Shown: positions 26,174-34,769 of the stretch, one piece after another
Numbering within the stretch: the first letter of the stretch is position 1
Layout of the letters: the number at the start of each line of letters is the position of its first letter
Assembly (NCBI GenBank): GCA_037965595.1
Contig: CP150183.1
Span: 3,658,001 to 3,722,000, forward strand
From: Alkalihalobacillus sp. FSL W8-0930
GTDB taxonomy: Bacteria > Bacillota > Bacilli > Bacillales > Bacillaceae_D
Reading direction: 5' to 3'
DNA: 64,000 nt
Notes under the pieces: model-generated
Databases searched by the model: none
The model's input: only the letters and a program-made list of their open reading frames with translations
Told to the model about the DNA's origin: nothing
Translations under genes and position numbers: made by a program

Positions 26174-28521
26174 GAACTAGCACGCCCCTTTTTATCGTTT
26201 ACTTCAAACTCATAGATTGGTTTTACTTCAACAGAATGAATCGCTGCTATTTCTTTTAATGCGACTTCACTTCTTGCTGCCATCGGTGAATCGCTTTTAA
26301 CTTCTCGACCTTCTTTAATGGGAGTAATCATGAGATATAGAGAATCGTTCCCTAATTTTTCTAAGAGATGGCTCAAACCAATTTCCCATACATCGCCATT
26401 GTGAAAATGATCATGCACGAGCTCATTTGAGATATAGGCATAACCAATATCACCCTCATAGGAAATACGAAGTAGCCATTCTTTTACATGAGCGTAATCC
26501 ATTTGCGTAAGGCAAAGCTTCATTCTTCTCTCATCCACTTGATCAATGATCGGTTGGTTTTGAACCTTTTCTTTCGTCCATGTATATTCGGTGAGTAACC
26601 CCTCTTTTGAATATTCAGTTAAATGATCAGTAAGTTCTGATGTGACCATGCCATCAATAACGGAGATTTTTAGTGTTTCAGAATCTGACTCAAAGCGAAT
26701 TCGGTCAGCTTCTACTAATACCGTTGCCTCAGTCAACAGTGCATGCTGCGTTCCTTTCCATTCAAAGGACCAAAAATCTAAGCTTTGCTCATCTGTCATT
26801 GTGAATAGATCAATACGCATTCCATCATTTGTTTGAATAGAGATTTTACTCAAACTCGCCTCACTCGGGTAAATGATCCAGCTACTATCATCTTCTTGAA
26901 TGTCTCCCATAGAGCACGTAATATCTGCGATCTGTATCTTATTTAATTGATAACTCGGTTTCATGCCAAAAGGATAAAAGAAAAAGTATTGATGGTGCGT
27001 TTCACTCTTTACGTGTTTCTTTAACAATTGAGCTGTAGCATAAAGCAATTCTAGGCCTGACAAATCTTGATTAAACGGTAAGATACAGCTGATATCCTCT
27101 TCAAGTGAAAATCCACCTTCATAAGGAATCGAAATCGATTGCTTATCTAACTGTAGCTGAAGCTGAAGATTGTGCTTGGCAGGAGATTGAAGATGATCTT
27201 GATAGTTATTCATAAAAATAAACCCTCTGCCTTCATTCACTCGCAGGGCATATCGTAAGCTGTCTACATCATCTGGTCGCATGTGGTCTGTATTTGTAGG
27301 TAGGTAGGTGGTTGTTTCACAAAAAAGATCTTCAAAGTCTTTATAGAAATAGTGTTGTCGTTTCAGACGTTTATACGAATCTCTTACTTGACCAAATTCT
27401 CCAATTGGCGCCTGATAATCATAAGAGATTTTAGGTGTAGCGTGTTCATTTAAGTATGGGGTGAGCTTGCCTTTCGGATTAGAGCTTCCGTGGAACACAT
27501 AATACCCGACAAAGTTACACCCGCCGGCCACTTTAATATTCGCCATCGCCTCAACACTTTGGTAAGGGAGCTTGAAACGGTATTTATAAAAAACAGTCAT
27601 CCCCCCACCCATTTCACAGCAGGCAAATGGAATTTCCTCCGGATTGTATGCTGGATCAAAGTTATAGGTTGGTTGGTTATAGTTGCGATAAATGTATTCA
27701 GGAGTGATAGGGTGCTCCGTTACGTTTGGATCGTAGAAAACCCACGGCCAAAATGCATATCCTCCCCAAAGTGGGAGCACTTCAGACGTTGGTGCAACAG
27801 CTCCACCCCAGCCTGTTGCTGTATAAAAAGGTGTGACTAATCCCGCATCGTTCGCTATATCTTTTAAGCGAACAATATGTGCTTCTCCGTCCTCTCCACC
27901 CGGTACCCATTCATTACTCGTACCAGTTGTTTGTTCCCAAGGTGCACCAGCATGATAGAATTCGTTTTCTAATTGGATACCAATAACTGGGCCATCGTCA
28001 CGATACATTAGCCCTTTTACTTGATGACCTATCTCACCATATAACCGCTCAACATAATGAAGATAGGTTGGATCATTACTTCTAACTCGGCAAGGCTCCC
28101 CGTATAGCCAATCCGGAAACCCACCATTTCTCACTTCTCCATGAGCAAATGGCCCAATTCGTAAAATGCATTGAAGCCCTAACTCCTGACAAAGACTCAC
28201 AAACAGGTTAAGGTTTTTAGAACCTTCCCAGTCAAACTCTCCTTTTACTTCTTCATGGTGATTCCAAATCACATAGGTTGGAACGATTGTAATTCCACCC
28301 ATCTTCATCTTAAGGAGTTCGTCCTTCCACTTTGAGCAATCATACCGACTAAAGTGAAATTCGCCGCAGATCCCAAACGTTGGTTTACCATCGATCATCA
28401 TAAAATGATTTGAAAAATGGAGAAGCTCATTCTTTGAGTTTCTTCCTTGTAGGTTTGTTAAAGCTGGTTTGAATCTATTCTTTTCTGTATTGATTGTGAT
28501 TGTTTCTATCTTTCTAGTCAT
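26170..28521 (-). CDS. Beta-galactosidase-type glycoside hydrolase, GH35
   Basis: A 783-residue intracellular enzyme with a GH35 TIM barrel at about residues 30-380. The acid/base Glu187 is in GIQLENEFYHAG, and the probable nucleophile is Glu303 in ACCEMGGGM. The N-terminal GEFHFSRYDCSKWKDELLKM is the family signature. C-terminal beta domains follow. No signal peptide. The start MTRKIETITI was preferred because GGAGGT lies 9 bases upstream; the ATG two codons earlier is too close. First gene of the operon with a perfect cre site upstream. It releases terminal beta-galactose (or related sugar) from imported oligosaccharides. Confidence 0.87.
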   Translation of the reverse strand: MTRKIETITINTEKNRFKPALTNLQGRNSKNELLHFSNHFMMIDGKPTFGICGEFHFSRYDCSKWKDELLKMKMGGITIVPTYVIWNHHEEVKGEFDWEGSKNLNLFVSLCQELGLQCILRIGPFAHGEVRNGGFPDWLYGEPCRVRSNDPTYLHYVERLYGEIGHQVKGLMYRDDGPVIGIQLENEFYHAGAPWEQTTGTSNEWVPGGEDGEAHIVRLKDIANDAGLVTPFYTATGWGGAVAPTSEVLPLWGGYAFWPWVFYDPNVTEHPITPEYIYRNYNQPTYNFDPAYNPEEIPFACCEMGGGMTVFYKYRFKLPYQSVEAMANIKVAGGCNFVGYYVFHGSSNPKGKLTPYLNEHATPKISYDYQAPIGEFGQVRDSYKRLKRQHYFYKDFEDLFCETTTYLPTNTDHMRPDDVDSLRYALRVNEGRGFIFMNNYQDHLQSPAKHNLQLQLQLDKQSISIPYEGGFSLEEDISCILPFNQDLSGLELLYATAQLLKKHVKSETHHQYFFFYPFGMKPSYQLNKIQIADITCSMGDIQEDDSSWIIYPSEASLSKISIQTNDGMRIDLFTMTDEQSLDFWSFEWKGTQHALLTEATVLVEADRIRFESDSETLKISVIDGMVTSELTDHLTEYSKEGLLTEYTWTKEKVQNQPIIDQVDERRMKLCLTQMDYAHVKEWLLRISYEGDIGYAYISNELVHDHFHNGDVWEIGLSHLLEKLGNDSLYLMITPIKEGREVKSDSPMAARSEVALKEIAAIHSVEVKPIYEFEVNDKKGRASS

Positions 28522-28567
28522 CGCCATTTCACCTCCAAGCTTTTGATTCACCTATACTCGGACCACT

Positions 28568-28581
28568 TGATAACGCTTTCA
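28568..28581 (-). promoter_or_regulatory. cre site upstream of GH35 operon
   Basis: Minus-strand TGAAAGCGTTATCA matches the cre consensus at all positions. It lies about 50 bp before the GH35 start, consistent with CcpA repression of the galactoside operon. Confidence 0.8.
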
Positions 28582-28595
28582 TATTTTTATATTAG

Positions 28596-28640
28596 TTTAA
28601 ATAACTTTATTAAGTCAAGCGTATATTTAAGTTATTTTAA
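28596..28640. promoter_or_regulatory. Inverted-repeat operator between GH35 operon and ROK gene
   Basis: TTTAAATAACTT (28596-28607) and AAGTTATTTTAA (28629-28640) form inverted arms 21 bp apart in an AT-rich divergent promoter region. ROK/XylR-type repressors bind such A/T-rich dyads. The assignment to the adjacent regulator is inference. Confidence 0.55.
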
Positions 28641-28691
28641 TAAATGAGGATATGGTATGATACGGTAAAAACTAAGAATACAGGTGAGCTC

Positions 28692-29939
28692 ATGACACAA
28701 TTCTTCTCAAAGCTGAGCAGAGAACAAATGAAAACCTTTAATCAAAAGGTGATCTTAAAGCTTTTAAAGGAACATGGCGTTCTCTCAAAAGCTCAGCTAT
28801 CAAAAATAAGTCAACTAACTGTACCAGCTGTCACGGGAATCATTCAAACCTTGATGCAAAGCCAATTAATAGAAGAGATCGGTCCCACCAAAACAAGCAG
28901 AGGGAGATTCCCATCGACCTATAAAGTTCGTTCAGATGGTATTCATATACTAGCTTTTACCATAGCCACTACATTTGCTAAAGCAGCCGTCATTAATCTG
29001 GAAGGCGAAATCAAAGAAATATGTCAGACCACGTTACCAAAACATGTGACGTCTGAGCAGGCACTTAGTTATGTTGAAAAGCTTGTCCAACAGTGCAAGC
29101 CTGATCAGTATCAGATTATTGGAATGGGTGCAGGACTCCACGGCATTGTTGACACCAAAAAGGGAATTCTTGTATTTCCTCCGCAGCTTTCTTGGAGGTC
29201 TTTTCCGATACTAGAAGAGCTAGAAAAACGATTTTCTTACCCGGTCTTAATTGATAACGACTGTAATGCGCTTGTACTCGCTGAAAGGTGGTTTGGTCAA
29301 GCAAAGGAAGGGGAAACTACTGTTACGTTAAATGTTGATTACGGAATTGGCGCAGGAATCTATATGAATAGAAGCTTGTTTAGAGGTTCGCACAGCGCGG
29401 CTGGGCAAATTGGTCATTCGATCATAAATGAAGATGGGCTGGATTGCCCCTGCGGAAACAGAGGATGTTTGGAGATGCATGCAAGTGAGCCATCCATTGT
29501 TCGAGAACTAAAGACAAAGATCGATTCTGGTTTAACCTCAATCTCAACAGATTTAGCTGGTGATGTTCTCTCCATTCAAATCCAGCATATTTATGAAGCT
29601 GCATTATTAAATGATGAATTAGCTATCTCATTACTATCAAGAGCTGGCGCACTCACAGGTAAAGCAGCGTCAAGCCTGGTCAATATCCTTAATCCTGACA
29701 GGATAATTCTATCCGGTGGGATCCTAAAATCAAATCATACTTTTTTTGAACCATTCCAAACAGCCATTCAGGTTGCTTCCATTCAGACCAATTCAGCAAA
29801 ACTTGAAATCGTAAAATCCAACCTTGGAGATCATGCAGATGTTATAGGAGCTGCTTCTCTGTGGATTGATCAACTCTTTGATAGCTCAGTGCCCTTGGAA
29901 TCAATCATTAACCATACATCAACCCTTAGTGAGCAGTAA
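28692..29939 (+). CDS. ROK-family (NagC/XylR-like) transcriptional repressor
   Basis: A 415-residue regulator: winged helix-turn-helix at about 10-80 (LLKEHGVLSKAQLSKISQLT), then a ROK sugar-kinase-like domain with the structural zinc motif CPCGNRGCLE and phosphate-binding LNVDYGIGAGIYM. It is divergent from the GH35/ABC operon and likely represses it in the absence of a galactoside inducer. The start at ATG 28692 follows GGTGAG; the earlier ATG at 28644 lies within the operator region and lacks a ribosome site. Confidence 0.85.
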   Translation: MTQFFSKLSREQMKTFNQKVILKLLKEHGVLSKAQLSKISQLTVPAVTGIIQTLMQSQLIEEIGPTKTSRGRFPSTYKVRSDGIHILAFTIATTFAKAAVINLEGEIKEICQTTLPKHVTSEQALSYVEKLVQQCKPDQYQIIGMGAGLHGIVDTKKGILVFPPQLSWRSFPILEELEKRFSYPVLIDNDCNALVLAERWFGQAKEGETTVTLNVDYGIGAGIYMNRSLFRGSHSAAGQIGHSIINEDGLDCPCGNRGCLEMHASEPSIVRELKTKIDSGLTSISTDLAGDVLSIQIQHIYEAALLNDELAISLLSRAGALTGKAASSLVNILNPDRIILSGGILKSNHTFFEPFQTAIQVASIQTNSAKLEIVKSNLGDHADVIGAASLWIDQLFDSSVPLESIINHTSTLSEQ

Positions 29940-29961
29940 CATATCCACATGTGGATATGTT
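29938..29961. other. 24-bp perfect palindrome after the ROK gene
   Basis: AACATATCCACA and its exact complement abut at the centre, starting at the stop codon of the ROK gene. It can form a 10-bp hairpin but has no T-run. It may be a weak terminator or a protein site. ATATCCACA on both strands is one base from a DnaA box. Confidence 0.4.
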
Positions 29962-30074
29962 ATAAACAATATTTCATTTGATTACATGTTGTGGATAGTG
30001 AATGCCTCCTTACTTATTGTTATTTTCTTACTTTTTCTATACACTTAGAAAAACGAGTTTTATAGGGGGAGATT

Positions 30075-30518
30075 ATGGACGTTTATCACGCTACACTCGA
30101 AGACCTAAAAGCAGTTTCACACTTATTCAACAACTACCGTGAGTTTTACCAACAGAAAACCGATTTGACCGGAGCTACCTCTTACATACAGGAACGTCTA
30201 ACAAATCAAGATTCGATTATCATTGTTGCAAAGGATGGTCATGACTATCTCGGATTTGCTCAACTTTATCCGACCTTTTCATCTATTGCTATGCAAAAAG
30301 CCTTTATCTTAAATGACCTGTATGTATCCGAGTCGGCACGTAAGCGCGGTGTGGGCGATGGGTTACTTCAAGCGGTAAAAGACACGATCTTGCAACATCA
30401 AATCTTTCGTTTAAGCTTAAGCACCGCTTTTGATAACCACGCTGCTCAACGACTATATGAAAAGCATGGATTTGTTCGTGACACTGAGTTTTATCATTAT
30501 CAGTTAACACTTGAATAG
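30075..30518 (+). CDS. GNAT-family N-acetyltransferase
   Basis: A 147-residue single-domain acetyltransferase. Acetyl-CoA-binding motif A is LNDLYVSESARKRGVGDGLL and motif B is LSLSTAFDNHAAQRLYEKHG. GGGGGAGATT precedes the ATG. It stands alone and ends just before repeat copy D. Acceptor unknown; general GNAT enzymes modify small amines or protein N-termini. Confidence 0.85.
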   Translation: MDVYHATLEDLKAVSHLFNNYREFYQQKTDLTGATSYIQERLTNQDSIIIVAKDGHDYLGFAQLYPTFSSIAMQKAFILNDLYVSESARKRGVGDGLLQAVKDTILQHQIFRLSLSTAFDNHAAQRLYEKHGFVRDTEFYHYQLTLE

Positions 30519-30551
30519 TAGAAACATAACAGGTATTGTTCATGCGAACAC

Positions 30552-30680
30552 GAAGAGCCTGGGACAAAACTAAAATTAATAAGAATATGGCGAATGATTC
30601 AATTGCAGAATCATTCGCCATTCATGTTTTTTGAAAAACAAGCGGAGGAGGACCCTAGACTTCTATAACAAATAAGATTA
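30552..30680. repeat. MITE-like repeat, copy D, hairpin half
   Basis: Starts GAAGAGCCTGGGACAAAACT, contains the hairpin GGCGAATGATTCAATTGCAG..ATCATTCGCC and the beginning of the core (AAGCGGAGGAGGACCCTAGAC), then stops near 30680. The missing half reappears at 31160, beyond a small membrane-protein gene. It lies between convergent genes, where the hairpin may terminate both. Confidence 0.75.
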
Positions 30681-30702
30681 ATGAGGCGCTCTTAATTAGA
30701 TT

Positions 30703-31077
30703 TTAACTATTACCCTCTTCTTCTATGGAACCATTTTTCCCTTCTTCTAAGCGGTCGCCAGATCTAAAAGGTTCGCCATCAAATATTGAATCTAGAATTA
30801 TGCCTCCAGAATAAAGATAAACATAAGTTAATTCTGGTTCATCCTTATAAACAACATTAATATCAAAATCACCTCTACTAGATAACCATCTAGCATCTAT
30901 ATCATCAATGTTATCAAGTGAACCATTATATTCAACAATATGCTCTTCCACTTGGCCAATACGTTCGTTCCTTAGAAATGGGTTGCCATAAAATAAAAAA
31001 TAAATAAATCCCAAAAAAGATAAAAACGCTAAAACTAGTAACACAGTAAAAATCACCATTAATAATTTCCTCATCAT
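30703..31077 (-). CDS. Small membrane-anchored protein of unknown function
   Basis: A 124-residue protein with an N-terminal transmembrane helix (LLMVIFTVLLVLAFLSFLGF) and an acidic extracytoplasmic part ending EEGKNGSIEEEGNS. No lipobox is seen. GGAGG lies 7 bases before the ATGATG start. I do not recognise the family. It is enclosed by the two halves of a broken intergenic repeat, suggesting it arrived or was rearranged with it. Codon use looks AT-rich relative to neighbours. Confidence 0.65.
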   Translation of the reverse strand: MMRKLLMVIFTVLLVLAFLSFLGFIYFLFYGNPFLRNERIGQVEEHIVEYNGSLDNIDDIDARWLSSRGDFDINVVYKDEPELTYVYLYSGGIILDSIFDGEPFRSGDRLEEGKNGSIEEEGNS

Positions 31078-31159
31078 TACATTACCTCCTCTTAAAATGA
31101 TGGTTAACACATAATATCCAAAGGTATATGTAAGAGTTGGTGGTCAAAGCGACGTATTG

Positions 31160-31235
31160 AGCATGGATACGGAACAGTAAGCGGTGAGACACTATAGCGG
31201 ATTTATTGCTATGTTTGAGTTCCTGCTCGCCCCTG
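31160..31235. repeat. MITE-like repeat, copy D, distal half
   Basis: GGATACGGAACAGTAAGCGG, then GACACTATAGCGGATTTATTGCTATG, corresponds to the second half of copy A (ACGGAACAGAACGTGGTGAA..ACTGTAGCGGATTTGTTGCTATG) with several changes. It is in the same orientation as the hairpin half at 30552 and continues it across about 480 bp of other sequence. Confidence 0.65.
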
Positions 31236-31251
31236 CCTCTTTCTTGCTTGC

Positions 31252-31602
31252 TTATGATTCTACTCTTTCCATTAGTAGACTCGACGTTTGAGTGAGTCGA
31301 ATGAGATCTCCCACTTCGAAGGTGAGTGTAACCGAGTTATCTAGCTCATTCCCGATCAGTTCAAAAAGACGCACTTCTTCTCCCTCGCGATGTAATTCTA
31401 GTGATGCTACACCGTAATATTCATGTATAAGCTGATACGTACCTGGCTCCAAGTCCATGCCTACCTCTGTAATTCCAGACGGCATTACTTGTGGTGAGTT
31501 CTTTTCTACAGGGGTGAGGGTCAACCCTTCAAAACCACTGTAGATAAGTGTGTCGGGTAGAACCTTCAAACATTTCGGACAATTCTGAAGTGGAAATACC
31601 AT
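31252..31602 (-). pseudogene. C-terminal fragment of an unidentified protein
   Basis: An open frame of 116 codons whose first part (to about SGFEGL) overlaps the end of the next fragment in another frame. The remainder (EVGMDLEPGTYQLIHEYYG) looks like a genuine beta-rich domain. There is no ribosome binding site or sensible start. It appears to be the tail of a gene that lost its front and was joined to the ABC-2-like fragment. No family recognised. Confidence 0.45.
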
Positions 31603-31954
31603 ATCCAGGTTCCAGCATTTTCAACTGAAGATAGCGACTCGCTTGATCATTTTCGTATGCAAATAAAAGACGAGAATACCGATCATTATCTGCTGTGAAC
31701 ATATGATATGCGGCTTGTTTCGTAAATGAATTTTGCCCTGTATATCCTTTCTCTAACCTGGATTTTATGAGAGGCTCATTCGTGATTATGCTCTCTTCAA
31801 GCTCCTCATGATCCAATGTATGTATGCTCTTTATATCTGGTAAAACAATGAAGCAATACCCTGCCATTAAGAGAAACAAAAAAATAATAAAAAAGACGTT
31901 TTTCTTACTCTTCCACATCAATGACCATTCGTGTTTAAAAAGTGATCGATACAT
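31529..31954 (-). pseudogene. N-terminal fragment of an ABC-2-type permease
   Basis: The start MYRSLFKHEWSLMWKSKKNV plus one transmembrane helix (FFIIFLFLLMAGYCFIVLP) and an extracellular segment are typical of the first part of bacterial ABC-2 permeases, which normally have about six helices. After 141 codons the frame ends in unrelated sequence (STRHTYLQWF). No ATPase gene is adjacent. Interpreted as a truncated relic next to a repeat copy. Confidence 0.5.
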
Positions 31955-32076
31955 ATAAGCCCTTTCTTTTCAGACGTCCTACAGATAAAACAAATAGTTC
32001 CAATTTAAGTATATCAGTTTAATGGAGAATCGCGGTTGTATTTTTTATCATTTTGGAATTTTCAGACCAGTGCAAA

Positions 32077-32105
32077 TGTATAAATGTATCCTTTATCACA
32101 CACTG
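32077..32105 (+). promoter_or_regulatory. Possible SigG-type promoter of the ger operon
   Basis: TGTATA (32077-32082), 16 bp, CACACTG (32099-32105) resembles forespore SigG promoters (TGAATA / CATACTA), which drive gerA operons in B. subtilis. The match is partial. Confidence 0.35.
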
Positions 32106-32134
32106 TATAAAGAATACTTGTTGAGGGGTGAGGG

Positions 32135-33652
32135 ATGGTCGTGCTTAGAAAATGGAAACAAAAGCGTCTGCATCAAAAGCTTAATCAAACGCCTAAGCAG
32201 CCTATACAATCCTTTGAAGAACTACTGGCGCTTTGTAACCTTTCTTCTGACTTTGAAGGTTTAGAGCATCAATCGTTCTCACTCTATTATTTTGCATCTA
32301 TTATCAAGCCAGAAATTCTGCATGATGAAGTGCTACTGTCTCTAACCAATCACCCTGATGCATCTTTACGTGAACTAAGAAATCTCATCCCTATTGAAAA
32401 GGTTGAGTTAACTAACTCCTTTAAAGCTTTAATGGCATCATTTATGCGCGGATCCATTGTTATTCAGTCTGTACGTGAATCTGGATTGTTTCTTATTATT
32501 CCAGCTGAACATGCTGAGACGCGTTCAGTTAGCTTACCCGAAGTTGAATTCAGTGTGGTTGGACCAAAAGAGGCATTTGTTGAATCACTACAAACCAATC
32601 TAAACCTTGTCCGAAAACGATTGCCTATTCCTGAACTTATTGTTCGCGAGTATAAAGTGGGTGATTTAAGCAAAACGAGAACGGCTATCTTATACCTTCA
32701 TGGAATTGCAGATGAGCAGGTTGTTCAAACAATGACTCAAAGAGTTCAAGATATTCGGTTTGACCAGGTTGTAGACAGTTCATTTGTTGCTCAACTTATC
32801 GCTGACGACTCAAACTCTGTTTTCCCACAGTTAATTGACACGGAGCGTCCGGACCGGGTGGCGTCTGTTCTTGCAGAAGGGAAGGTTGTTTTGCTACTAG
32901 ATGGCTCCCCTCACGCGTTGACGGGTCCGACATCGTTTGTTGAGTTTTTCTCTGCGTTCGAGGATTATTTTTTACCTTGGCCAATCGCTTCTGTTTTTCG
33001 ACTCATTCGCTTGTTTGCGATTTTATTTTCCATTCTCTCGACCGCTTTATACGTGGCTGTCTTAACGTATCATTATGAAATGATTCCAACGAACCTACTT
33101 AATACACTCGTTTCATCCAGAAGCGGAATCCCCTTTTCTCCAGTTTTTGAAGCCATTATCCTTGAACTCGTTATTGAGCTTTTAAGAGAAGCTGGCGCGC
33201 GCTTACCAACAAAAATCGGTCAAACGATTGGGATCGTAGGGGGGATTGTAATTGGGACGGCAGCCGTTGACGCTGGTTTAACAAGCAATATCCTGCTCAT
33301 CATCGTAGCATTAACTGCGCTCGCATCCTTTACCACACCGATCTATCAAATGAGCAACACGATTCGACTGATACGCTTTCCATTTATTTTATCTGCTCAG
33401 TGGTTAGGTTTGTTAGGAGTAGCTGCCTGCTTCGCTCTTTTCTTGAGTCATCTACTAGCTTTGACCTCGCTCGGAAAGCCATATTTAACCCCTATCTATC
33501 CTTTACGCATTGCAGACTTAAAAGATTCATTTTTTCGACTGCCTTTTCGGTTACAATCACTACGCCCAGCAAGTGTGGGGGCGCAGAAACGAATAAGGTT
33601 TAAGCGAATAAAAGAAGGAAATCATTTAAAAAAATCTGACATTGAAGAATGA
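32135..33652 (+). CDS. Spore germination receptor A subunit (GerAA/GerKA family)
   Basis: A 505-residue germinant-receptor subunit. A hydrophilic N-terminal domain (about 1-270) precedes a membrane domain with about five helices (LIRLFAILFSILSTALYVAV; FEAIILELVIELLREAGARL) and the family motif GIVGGIVIGTAAVDAGLTSN. The protein sits in the spore inner membrane and senses nutrients with the B and C subunits. GAGGGGTGAGGG precedes the ATG. First gene of a three-gene operon. Confidence 0.93.
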   Translation: MVVLRKWKQKRLHQKLNQTPKQPIQSFEELLALCNLSSDFEGLEHQSFSLYYFASIIKPEILHDEVLLSLTNHPDASLRELRNLIPIEKVELTNSFKALMASFMRGSIVIQSVRESGLFLIIPAEHAETRSVSLPEVEFSVVGPKEAFVESLQTNLNLVRKRLPIPELIVREYKVGDLSKTRTAILYLHGIADEQVVQTMTQRVQDIRFDQVVDSSFVAQLIADDSNSVFPQLIDTERPDRVASVLAEGKVVLLLDGSPHALTGPTSFVEFFSAFEDYFLPWPIASVFRLIRLFAILFSILSTALYVAVLTYHYEMIPTNLLNTLVSSRSGIPFSPVFEAIILELVIELLREAGARLPTKIGQTIGIVGGIVIGTAAVDAGLTSNILLIIVALTALASFTTPIYQMSNTIRLIRFPFILSAQWLGLLGVAACFALFLSHLLALTSLGKPYLTPIYPLRIADLKDSFFRLPFRLQSLRPASVGAQKRIRFKRIKEGNHLKKSDIEE

Positions 33653-33662
33653 GGAGAGAGTT

Positions 33663-34769
33663 ATGCAACTTTATGATCATCCAGATATCACGCGTCAACT
33701 CTCACCGTTCTTTAGCTTTTTTATTATAATTGGTGTGCAGATTAGTGTTGGTATTCTTGGTTTTGAGCGGTTTATCGTGATAAAAGCAGGCCATGATGCG
33801 TGGATTTCTATCATTATTGCTGGACTAGCTACCCATGTCATCATCTGGATGATGTATACACTTTTGAATAAAAGCAATGGAGATCTAGTCACCATTCACT
33901 TAATGACGTTCGGGCCATACCTTGGCTACCTTTTAAATCTTTTTTTCATTTGTTATTATTCGTTGCTCGCCTACACCGTTATTTGCACGTATACAGAGGT
34001 TCTAGAAACATGGATGTTCCAAGATGTATATTCGTGGGTGTTCACTCTCTTATTCATAACCATTGCATATAGCTATATGACAAAGGGCATTCGAGTGGTA
34101 ACGGGACTGGCGGTTCTTAGCTTGTTCATTGCGTTCCCTCTAATCGTTACAATCTTTTTCACTCTCCGTGACTCTCAAATTGAAAACCTTGAACCCATTT
34201 TTAATCATTCCATTCTTGATATTGTGAAAGGGTCAAAAGCCATGGCATTAAATGTTTTGGGTCTATGTGTACTTTTAATGATTTATCCCTTTTTCAAGAA
34301 TCCCCGCGCTTCGCAAAAATGGACGCACCTTGGTCTGTTTTTTAACATGAGCATGTATATGATTGCGATCATTCTAACCATTTCTTATTATAGTAAAACT
34401 CAATTGCAGCAAACCATTTGGCCAACCATTACATTATGGAAAGCTGTAAATCTTGGCGTCATTGAGCGTTTTGAGTACATAGGAGTATCATTGTGGCTGT
34501 TTGTTGTTCTCCCATCAATCTGCTTACTTTTATGGTCAGCAAGCCGATTAGCTAAACGAGTGATGCCAATGAAACAGCGTACATGGCTACGGTTGTTATG
34601 TCTTATCTTATTTGTTCTTTCCTTTACGATTAATGGACGTATCAAAGTTGAAACATTAAACGATATAACTGCAACGATTGGATTTTACGTACTTTTTGGA
34701 TATATTCCATTCCTATTTATTTGCTTTGTGATTAGTCAATTTCTTAGAAAAAGGAGAGTGAGAGCATGA
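33663..34769 (+). CDS. Spore germination receptor B subunit (GerAB family)
   Basis: A 368-residue APC-superfamily-like membrane protein with about ten helices (LSPFFSFFIIIGVQISVGIL). It is the likely germinant-binding subunit. The start MQLYDHPDIT follows GGAG with 7-base spacing; the longer frame from 33642 lies within the A gene end. It overlaps the C subunit start by 4 bp. Confidence 0.92.
   Translation: MQLYDHPDITRQLSPFFSFFIIIGVQISVGILGFERFIVIKAGHDAWISIIIAGLATHVIIWMMYTLLNKSNGDLVTIHLMTFGPYLGYLLNLFFICYYSLLAYTVICTYTEVLETWMFQDVYSWVFTLLFITIAYSYMTKGIRVVTGLAVLSLFIAFPLIVTIFFTLRDSQIENLEPIFNHSILDIVKGSKAMALNVLGLCVLLMIYPFFKNPRASQKWTHLGLFFNMSMYMIAIILTISYYSKTQLQQTIWPTITLWKAVNLGVIERFEYIGVSLWLFVVLPSICLLLWSASRLAKRVMPMKQRTWLRLLCLILFVLSFTINGRIKVETLNDITATIGFYVLFGYIPFLFICFVISQFLRKRRVRA

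Noticed and set aside
28644-28691. Upstream ATG of the ROK gene
   Set aside because: It lies at the operator arm with no ribosome binding site; ATG 28692 gives the usual N-terminus.
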